33,174 nucleotides of DNA. It comes from Argonema antarcticum A004/B2 (GTDB lineage Bacteria > Cyanobacteriota > Cyanobacteriia > Cyanobacteriales > Aerosakkonemataceae). A program made the translations under genes and the position numbers. The notes under the pieces are model-generated. The model had not been told where the DNA came from, made no database searches, and worked only from the letters and a program-made list of their open reading frames with translations. How positions within the stretch are numbered: the stretch's first letter is position 1; each line of letters opens with the position of its first letter. Below, piece after piece: positions 8,401 through 15,947 of this stretch. Location of the stretch: assembly GCF_023333585.1 (NCBI RefSeq), contig NZ_JAIQZN010000078.1:1-33174 (forward strand), written 5' to 3'.

Positions 8401-10320
8401 ATCAGTTTCTCGCCACAAGCGTCCCGAAGAGTCGTAGAGGAAGGTGGGAGTACCGCCATCGGGAGTGACCCAACCTTTTAGTTTACCATCATCGGTGAAT
8501 TTGCGCTGGATCGTGCCGATCGTCGGTGCTGTTAGCGTTGACCAGTCTGATTCGACTCCGTATCCGTACTCTACCCAAATTCCGTTGCCGTAGTCTGCCC
8601 GCTTTTCGCGACCCAGTTTATCGTAGGTGAAGGTGGAAGTTTCATCGTCGGCGGTATCGGTTGTACCTTGGTCTTCTACCATTTTCTTCAGCTTACCGTC
8701 GGCGAAGTATTCCATTGTGGTAGCTTTACCGTCAGGGTCGATACTCTTGGTGACGTTACCAAAGTTATCGTAAAAGTAAGATTTGGTTCCGGTGGTGTCG
8801 GTTTCGGTTTTTACCAAACCGTTGGTATAATAGGTGAAAGATTGAATGACGCTACCTTTGCCATCTTTCATGGATAGCATATTGCCGAAGCGATCGTACT
8901 CCATTTTCATAAAAGCGCCAGTGGGTAGTACGACAGATGTCGGTTGACCGTATTGGTTATATGTATAGTAGGTGGTTCCGGGTACGACGGTCGGACATCC
9001 GCAGTAAGCTTCGGTGCGAGAAGTAAGATTGCCTTTTTCATCGTAGTCGTATTTGGTAATTAAATTGTTGGCATCTTTGCTTTGTGTGAGGTTGTTATCT
9101 TCATCGTATTCAAACAAAGTTGAATGTCCGAGTGCGTCTTTAACTTCTAGTACGTTACCGCGTTCGTCGTATCGGTAAGTGGTTGGTTTACCGTAGACAT
9201 CTTTAATAATTTGAATTGATTCTTCTGGTTTGTACTCCATGTTGATGGGTACGTTAGCACCGTTGAGAACCTGTTTGAGGCGTCCTTTTTCATCGTACTC
9301 GGTTTTAGCACCAGTGCGTCCTAATGGGTCGATAATTTCTTTGAGGTAATGCGTTCTTTGGTTATCGTAAATGAATTTAGTTTCCCGATTTTCTTGGTCG
9401 GTAACTTTAACTAAATCTCCGAATTCATCGTATGAGTATTTAACTTGATACCCCATCGCATCGGTAACGCTAGTAATCCTACCCCCAGCATCCCTTCCAA
9501 AACTAATCGACTTACCACTATCGCTAAAAATACCCGCATCAGTAAAAGTCACCTTATTCCCATTCGTATCAGTCGCCGTCAACAAATCCCCACTCACCCC
9601 ATCAATCTCATAAACAATCCCATCCTTAGTCGTCAAAACATACTTACCACCAAAGATATCATCAGCAGGATTATAAGGCGTACCCCCTAAATCATAATAC
9701 TCATTTCCCACATGACTTAAACGAGTATCCACCACACTTAACTTACTCGTCACACCCTTATCCCCCACAAACTCAGGATGATATATTCCCGCATCCACCC
9801 CATCAGGCGCAGCAGCTTGCAAAAATCCCGACAATCTATCACGACTCGGTTTAAAAGTAAACGCTTCCCTCTTACCACCAGGTAAAGTAATATAAACTCG
9901 CGTCTTATCTTTGAAAGGAACAGTACTTATTCCCAATTCCTGATTAACTTCATCCTTCTTCAAAGAAGTCCTTAAATCCGTATCTCGAAACTCCAACCTC
10001 CATCCATAACCAAAATCATCTTTACTATTCGCATTCAAACTATCATAACTCCGAGTCACACTTATCGGAATTCCCGACAAAGGAATCGACAAATCCGTAA
10101 ACGACAACCGGAAATTCCCCAACTTCAAATCACCAGCAACATCAATAACATCCTCAACCTCATTAACCAAACCATTTTTATCAATAGCAGTTAATTTGAC
10201 AACATAACTACCATTCGGTAACACCGACGAATCAAACTTACCCAAAACTCCATTATTAACATTTTGATTACCAGAAAACATCACCTGAAAATCGCCACCC
10301 TCCAAAGGTGCTACCGACAA
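5479..10320 (-). pseudogene. RHS2, 3' part: YD-repeat shell, core and PD-(D/E)XK-like toxin tip
   Basis: This is the downstream 1613 codons of an RHS gene broken by a one-base deletion near 10355. It opens at a TTG inside a sequence that is internal in RHS1 and RHS3 (LSVAPLEGG), so it has no native start. In order it holds the pre-shell segment (GNFRLSFTDLSIPLSGIP, about residues 92-109), many YD repeats (about 285-1230), and an RHS-associated core ending at YSDPTGMF near residue 1374. A 239-residue tip follows with FEEMLRNSVC, PVDFIFK, AYVVGDIK, QSQAMSNYA and ALYVTF. These E, D, D-x-K and Q positions suit a PD-(D/E)XK nuclease. The shell is known to encapsulate the toxin, and the core boundary is the cleavage site in the family. 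A WD40 gene follows. The break may be real decay or a sequencing error. Confidence 0.85.
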
Positions 10321-10331
10321 AGTATAGCGGT

Positions 10332-13300
10332 CTAAATTACTGTCAGATACCGTACTTTAATATTAGTAGGCGCGGTAATAACTCCTTCGACAATCCCACT
10401 CAAATCTAATTTCACATTTGGCGCACCCAAATCAGTCGGGTCAATTACTCGCACCGTCGTATTATTTTGTCCCTGATTCCCAGACGGGTCAGTCGCAAAA
10501 GCATTTACAATAATATTCCCTAATTGGGTAAGTGCTACAGTAGCAAATCCATCTCTATCCAAAGCAACTGGATTATCATTAACTTTGAGACTAAGATTGC
10601 TGACGCTAACATTGTCGGAAGCCGAAACTTGGAAAGTAACTTTATCGCCTTTATCAATCTGACTTCTGCTGGCAATTAAATTTACCTTGGAAATTTCATT
10701 ATCTGCTACCACTGCTAGGGTATAATTATGGACAACTGGTTGCACTCTGTTATCGCTTACGGCAACATTAATAGTTTTATTCCCAATATCGCTAACACTC
10801 GTATTCCAAGTAATTCCGCCAAATTTATCGATACTCATCCCTTGTGGCGGATTGAGAAGATTGTAAGTTAAAGCATCGTTATCTGTATCCCTGGCTATCA
10901 CATTGTAACGGTAAGTAGCACCTGCTGTTACGGTGTTAACTGGAGTAGAATTAATTACAGGAGCGGTATTATTAATAGTGCTGAGGCTAAAAGTCTGGTA
11001 AGCTGTGCCATAGCTTGAATAAGCAGCAACAGTGATATCTCGTTTACCAATATCAAATGCAGTGGGATTCCAAGTAATTAACCCGGTGTCCGAGTTAATT
11101 GTCATGTAGTAAGGAGCGCCGTTGTTAATATAGTAACGCACCGGCACTGTCCCGGTGGGGTCAATCCCTGTCACCTGATATTGGTATGTTTGTCCGACTG
11201 CGGAAAAAGTGACTGGTTGGGATATAATTTGGGGTGGAGTGTCAAAAATTGACGTTCCAGCATTCAGCCTGTAGTCTTGAGTAACCACACCACCATTACC
11301 ATCTTCCACTTTGATGCTGATATCGAAGAGGTTAGAGGTAGGGGGAGTCCATTCGATTAAACCACTTTTAGGATCGATCTCCATTCCCACAGGCTTTTTA
11401 GCTAAACTATAAGTTAAGCTCTTGCCATCGAGATCGTTCGCTGCAACTTTGTAGCGGTAAATTCTCCCTACAGTAGCGTTGGTAACTGCATTAGAGAGAA
11501 TTTGGGGTGGCGTATTGATGGGGCTAACAGCGAGTGTATAATTTTGAGTATTTGAACCGCTACGGCTACCGATGACTGTCAGCGCAATGTCAGAGTTGAT
11601 AGTTTGGTCAGCAGTGGGAGTCCAGACTAGAGTCCCAGTAGCCGGGTCTATTACCATACCTGACGGAGCTTTGTCAAGGGTAAATCCCAAAAAGTCGTTG
11701 TCTGGGTTGCTGACTGTAGGCGTGTAGCGATATTGATTGCCTACCGCTGTTTTAATGGTAGGAGTACTGGTAATTTTAGGTGATTGTAATTTGAAATCGG
11801 TGGGATTTTTGACTTCTAATTCGTAAGTTTGATTGACAACACCACCGCGTCCATCATCAACTTTAATCTGAACTGCGTTTTTACCCAAATTACCAGCAGT
11901 GGGAGTCCAGATAATCCGTCCTTGATTATCGAGAAGCATCCCGTTGGGAGCGCTAGTTAAACTATAAGTTAGTGGGTCGTTGTTGGGGTCTTCTGCGACA
12001 ATTCGATACTGGTAAATTTGTCCGGGAGCAACTATGGTAGAAGGACTTGAAGCGATTGTTGGGACAACGTTTGCGGCATTGCTTACCGACTCTATCGTGA
12101 AGATTTTAACGGTAGAAGCACCTTTGGTATCTGTAGCTTTGACAATCAAATCGGCTTGAAAAGCAGTGGTGGGAGTCCAGGTGAGGACGCCTGTATTGGG
12201 ATTGACAGCAGCACCGAAAGTAAAGGCGTTTTCGGAACTGTAGGTAATGGTGTCTGCTTCTGGATCTAAAGCTTTGAAGGTAAACTGATAGGGGTAGCCT
12301 ACCGTTGCTACTGGTTTGGGGGATTCGGCGATAAAGACAGGGGCTTTATTGCTGTCGGGGGAAGTGACTTGAAGAAGGAATAATTGAGAATTGAGGCCGC
12401 CAAAACCATCGCTGACGCGCACGCTGACATCGTAGATGCCTGAACTTCTGGTGGGGCCACTAGAACCGATTAGCTGTTCTGGTGTTGGTTTCCAAGCAAT
12501 CAGACCTGTAGCCGGGTCGATGGTCATGCCGTCGGGCTTGCTGGTAAGTTCGTATGTTAGGGTGTTTGAGTCTGGGTCGGTGGCTAATGCTTGATAGCGC
12601 CAGGTTTGACCAAATGGAGCAGTAGTGGGCGGAGTGCTGGTAAAACTGGGCTGGCGGTTGGTAGGAGTAGCGGTCGGCGGCTTGTTTCCAAAGTTCTTTA
12701 GCTTGGCGATTTCACCTGCTGCTAAGGTGACGGGGTAATGCAGGGCAGTGGTATTGAAGGCACGAACGTCTACTTTATCGATTACCGCTCCGTAAGACCC
12801 GCCAGTTTCGCTGTAAAATCCAAGTTCGGTCGTGGGGGAAGAAGCAACGAAGTTCCACTGCTGTTGCAAGTAGTTCATGTTGCTATGAGAGTGACCGTCA
12901 TAAGGCAGTGTATAGAAAGCTGACTGACCGCCCGCTCTTACGCTCATGGCTTTCTGTGATGAGGAGTCGGGATTATAGGATTTGTCAAAGGTCAAGGAGT
13001 ACGTTTGCCCCGGTGCGGTATTGATGACCTGGGCGATGGCTCCCTGACTCCAACCGTTGAGGTCAATACTGATATTGCCATCCGAAGCTTGCCAATAATT
13101 GCTGGTGGTATAATCAATATCGCTCAAAAAGACATTCCAGTAAGGAATCTCTGTGGAACCCGCCGCCACCCCTTTGCCGTTTGAATTACTGGGAAGTGCT
13201 GGCCCTTGTTCAAAACTGCCGTTTTGGATTAGGTTGGAACCGTAGGAGAAGGCAGCCGGATTTTGCACAAATCCTTCTGGAGTAATCTGTCGAACAATGT

Positions 13301-13496
13301 AATTGCCCGCCGCCAAATCGGTAAACTGATAACTTCCCGTTGCATCGGGATAGACTACAATAGTCCAGTCGATTGAGGATGGGGTTTGAGTTGGAGGTTC
13401 GTAAGTCGATATCTCGGAATTCCAACCGCCAGCGGTAGTCGAATTCATCAGATCTGGGGTGGTGGGCATTGTCCGCGAAATTATCAAAATTCTCAT
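10332..13496 (-). pseudogene. RHS2, 5' part: truncated N-terminal region with He_PIG repeats
   Basis: This is the upstream 1054 codons of RHS2, ending prematurely because of the frameshift near 10355. The first ~50 residues are a patchwork (see finding at 13340-13460). A partial SdrD-B-like domain follows (TGSYQFTDLAAGNYIVRQIT, about residues 52-71). Next is a DUF642/choice-of-anchor-C-like domain opening with NGSFEQG (about residues 90-255), then seven He_PIG cadherin-like repeats of about 96 residues (starts such as RQPSFTSTP, TPPQILSNA and TAPVINSTP), then a bacterial Ig-like region. RHS1 has the same order with more domains in front, so RHS2 has lost its true N-terminus and any export signal. 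The ATG at 13496 has no evident ribosome binding site. The gene is probably a silent donor cassette. Confidence 0.85.
10355..10355 (-). other. Frameshift point splitting RHS2
   Basis: The plus strand reads CGTACTTTAA here, while RHS3 (near 20650) and RHS1 (near 28550) both read CGTACCTTTAA at the same place. Losing one C ends the upstream frame at 10332 and leaves the downstream frame without a proper start. Restoring the base joins the two halves through TAPTNIKGTVSDSNLDRYTL, as in the intact copies. Confidence 0.9.
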
Positions 13497-13521
13497 GCAG
13501 AGCTAATTGGCAATGCCCACC
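13461..13521. repeat. Imperfect inverted repeat with GGTGGGCATTG arms
   Basis: The arms GGTGGGCATTGTC (13461-13473) and GGCAATGCCCACC (13509-13521) pair at 12 of 13 positions around a 35-base loop. The motif resembles the dispersed GGGTGGGCATTGCCCACC-type palindromes common between cyanobacterial genes. It sits between the membrane immunity gene and RHS2 and overlaps the first codons of the RHS2 reading frame. It has no T-run, so it is not an obvious terminator. Confidence 0.55.
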
Positions 13522-13527
13522 CTACAG

Positions 13528-13535
13528 GCGATCGC
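13528..13535. repeat. HIP1 octamer GCGATCGC
   Basis: This highly iterated palindrome is characteristic of many cyanobacterial genomes. Other copies in the window are at 59-66, 21880-21887 and 32770-32777. It is used here only as a taxonomic hint. Confidence 0.8.
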
Positions 13536-13564
13536 ACTCAAGTCAGCAAGACCTATATCTGTAC

Positions 13565-14005
13565 CTATTCCTCTGTATTGTTTTGACTAGAACGTCCTCC
13601 TATGCGGGCAGAAATGAACATACATAAAAGATGAAAGCAGCTTAGTATAAAAAACTCAACTGCCTTCAAAAAGCTGAGTAGCAGAGCATTGTCAACATTA
13701 ACTCTAAGAAAGGTTAGTTTGCCATAGAAGGTTGTGGATAGAAAGTAGAACATCCAGCCTACACCCAGGGTTACAGAAATAGATCTTCCGCTCAAAGCGG
13801 ATAAAATGGCAGATAGAAGTACGTAAAGATCGATACAAACACCTAGTACCCATAAGTAAGCTATCTGTTGCCAAGCTTTGGAGTCAAGAGCTTGGCTAAA
13901 AATAGATAGCTGTATGTATGCTGATAGCCAAACCACCAGAAATGTAATTGATTTAATTTTGGCAAGGCTGAGCAAAGCTTCTTTCAACGATGAGTCGTTT
14001 CTCAT
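13565..14005 (-). CDS. Four-helix membrane protein, probable immunity protein for orphan tip A
   Basis: Starting at the ATG at 14005 gives a 146-residue protein with four hydrophobic segments, around SITFLVVWLSAYIQLSIF, YLWVLGVCIDLYVLLSAI, SVTLGVGWMFYFLSTTFY and FLKAVEFFILSCFHLLCMFI. It has a short charged N-terminus and a polar C-terminal tail. I prefer this ATG to the TTG at 14041 because it overlaps the stop of orphan tip A as ATGA, a classic translational-coupling arrangement. Such coupling, and a membrane location, fit an immunity protein that guards the inner membrane against a glycine-rich, possibly membrane-inserting toxin. The family is not recognised. Toxin pairing is inferred from overlap and order. 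Confidence 0.75.
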   Translation of the reverse strand: MRNDSSLKEALLSLAKIKSITFLVVWLSAYIQLSIFSQALDSKAWQQIAYLWVLGVCIDLYVLLSAILSALSGRSISVTLGVGWMFYFLSTTFYGKLTFLRVNVDNALLLSFLKAVEFFILSCFHLLCMFISARIGGRSSQNNTEE

Positions 14006-15195
14006 GGTCTGTATATCCGCTGTCCCATAAGTCCCTTCCAAATTTCCATTCCATCAGGGTAACTTAATCGATTTGCTTGAATAACGCTCACAGACACACT
14101 ATTTTGAGAAGGATATACTGGTTGCCCTATAAATCTAGCAAGGCTACCTCTACCAGTAAGCTGCGAATTTAACCAATCATTCCGACCAAGCTGCACCCAA
14201 TATCTTCTGCCTTCTTGAAATCCTTGAGGTGTTCCAGCAGACCAACGTGTAACTTCTTGTCCTGGAGAAGGCGCAGCAGAACGAAGAAATAAGCCACCAA
14301 ATACCGAGCCAAAAAAGGTTGCTATAACAAGTGACTCAATTTGAAAATTTTGTTCAGTTCCTGTAGCAAGATCAAATCCTTGTACAGCAAGATTTCCCGC
14401 CGCCCCACTTAGACCTCCACCTACAACACCAGAAAGCACACCTCCCCAAAAACCTGTTCCAACAACGGCTCCGATAGCTGATCCGATAAGTGGACTTCCA
14501 AGTCCTAATGCAAGTCCTCCTGCGGCTCCTCCCAATGCTCCTCTTCCAGTTGACATTAAGATTTCATTCCAACCACCTCCTGAAACTACCCCAGCAGTTG
14601 CACCTAAAGTACCACCTGCTAAAGCCCCGGCTAAAGTTGTGGTGGCTGCTAATTCATATAGAGTCGATAGTCCAGAGGGATCGATCGAGTTAACGGGGTT
14701 GGCATTGCCGTAGAGAAACTTATGTAGAGATACTGGATCGAAGATATCCCCTTCATAACTATCCCTCCTAGTAAACCTTCCAGTATCCGTATCATAATAC
14801 CTAGCCCTCAGATAATAATCACCCAAACTCCGATCAAACTGTTCCCCAGCAAACAAATAATTATTCTCACTATTACCACCAGACCCAATTAAATTCCCAA
14901 ACGCATCATAACTATACCTATCCGTCACCACCCCACTACCATTAGTCAACCCCCTCGTACTACCCAAACCATCCACCAAATAAAACGACTTATCACTCCC
15001 CCTCTGCTGAGAAATCAAATCATTACCATAAACATAACCAGCAGTCAACCCATTATTAACCCTTTCCTCCAACACCTGAGCATAAGGCAAATTCTTATCT
15101 ACCAAATACTCAGTCTTCACCCCATTAACAGTAGAACTAACCCTTACCCCATCGCTATCGTACTGATAAGAAATCACCTCGAACTTCGCGACCAT
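14002..15195 (-). CDS. Orphan RHS tip A: core fragment plus glycine-rich tip of unknown activity
   Basis: The frame carries about 170 codons of RHS core, from VISYQYDSDGVRVSS to the boundary motif SIDPSGL. Then comes a ~225-residue tip. The core closely matches RHS3. The tip begins with a long glycine- and alanine-rich stretch with hydrophobic runs (for example LAGALAGGTLGATAGVV and LIGSAIGAVVGTGFWGGV), suggesting membrane association. It ends in a compact domain with RRYWVQLGRNDWLNSQLTG and SYPDGMEIWKGLMGQRIY, which I do not recognise. I prefer the ATG at 15195, five bases after the upstream gene's stop, to one at 15294 lying inside that gene out of frame. There is no shell, He_PIG repeat or export region, so it is probably a silent cassette. 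The membrane immunity gene overlaps its stop. Confidence 0.75.
   Translation of the reverse strand: MVAKFEVISYQYDSDGVRVSSTVNGVKTEYLVDKNLPYAQVLEERVNNGLTAGYVYGNDLISQQRGSDKSFYLVDGLGSTRGLTNGSGVVTDRYSYDAFGNLIGSGGNSENNYLFAGEQFDRSLGDYYLRARYYDTDTGRFTRRDSYEGDIFDPVSLHKFLYGNANPVNSIDPSGLSTLYELAATTTLAGALAGGTLGATAGVVSGGGWNEILMSTGRGALGGAAGGLALGLGSPLIGSAIGAVVGTGFWGGVLSGVVGGGLSGAAGNLAVQGFDLATGTEQNFQIESLVIATFFGSVFGGLFLRSAAPSPGQEVTRWSAGTPQGFQEGRRYWVQLGRNDWLNSQLTGRGSLARFIGQPVYPSQNSVSVSVIQANRLSYPDGMEIWKGLMGQRIYRP
15180..15181. other. Recombination junction: immunity gene 3' flank / RHS core fragment
   Basis: The plus strand matches RHS3 (compare 16970-16990) up to AAATCACCTC at 15180, then switches to unrelated sequence. 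The stop of the 222-aa gene lies at 15200-15202, only about 20 bases beyond the switch. Confidence 0.8.
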
Positions 15196-15199
15196 TAAC

Positions 15200-15868
15200 C
15201 TATACACAATCCCAGCTAAGCCAGTTGATAGACGTTTCTTTACGAGTATCATTAAGCATAACAATAAGTGCTGCCATAAAAGTCTCAAAGTCATTGGGGA
15301 AATTAATAGTTACTTTTGAGAGCAGATCTTGATACTCTATGCCATCTAAAACATCAACTTGAAAATGTTTTTTAGCCCACTCATGCCAATCATTAATTAC
15401 TTGTTCGTATCTGAGTTTATTTTTATTCGTTTTGTTTCTAAACCTTACTTTGAATTGGACGAATGTAGAATTAGCGAAACCAGTTTCAACTATTTCTATT
15501 GATTTGGGGTTTCCTGGCTCTCTGAGGGTGTATATTTTTTTGTTTATTACAAATTGACGAGCAATACAGCCTTTTCTGTACCCATAACGATCGTGGGAGG
15601 CTGGGTGAGAGTATAGCGGTTGGAGAAATCGATCTAGATCGCCAAATAGCTGCTTTTCTTTCTCTTGTAATTCCGGATTTTTACCTGCTTTATGCTTAAT
15701 TTCTAAATTTTCATTGAATAAAAGCTCAAAAATTGGGTCGTAAAATTCAAAGAAAATATAATCATAAGGTAATTCTAATATTTGTTTGATATTTGGATGT
15801 TCCTGCAATGTTTGCAGATCGACAAGATAAAATTTTTTCAGGATGTACCGGGGTCTATAAGTATCCAT
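15200..15868 (-). CDS. Unrecognised 222-aa protein, probable immunity protein for RHS3
   Basis: This gene lies 79 bases after the RHS3 stop on the same strand and starts at an ATG at 15868 preceded by AGAGG at a good distance. The protein is soluble, rich in charged and aromatic residues, and AT-rich at the DNA level. It has no signal peptide or membrane segment. Visible stretches include YDYIFFEFYDPIFELLF near residue 36, HPASHDRYGYRKGC near 88 and INDWHEWAKKHF near 158. I do not recognise a family. Position directly after a nuclease-tipped RHS gene makes immunity the best inference. Its 3' end sits about 20 bases from a junction with RHS core DNA, but the frame itself looks complete. Confidence 0.7.
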   Translation of the reverse strand: MDTYRPRYILKKFYLVDLQTLQEHPNIKQILELPYDYIFFEFYDPIFELLFNENLEIKHKAGKNPELQEKEKQLFGDLDRFLQPLYSHPASHDRYGYRKGCIARQFVINKKIYTLREPGNPKSIEIVETGFANSTFVQFKVRFRNKTNKNKLRYEQVINDWHEWAKKHFQVDVLDGIEYQDLLSKVTINFPNDFETFMAALIVMLNDTRKETSINWLSWDCV

Positions 15869-15947
15869 TGATGAACCTCTGTGTTATGAGTTAAATCTCT
15901 TTATATCTACGGCAATGAGAAAAAGAAACTATAGCTTTATTGAGCGC

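Noticed and set aside
10332-10360. Programmed frameshift in RHS2
   Set aside because: There is no slippery heptamer or clear downstream structure, and both intact copies have the extra base. A simple deletion explains it.
13210-13425. 71-codon minus-strand frame containing EFRDIDLRTS
   Set aside because: It is an RHS pre-shell scrap in a mosaic, soon running out of frame into unrelated sequence. I treat it as recombination debris, not a gene.
13461-13521. Rho-independent terminator for the membrane immunity gene
   Set aside because: The inverted repeat has a long loop and no T-run on either side.
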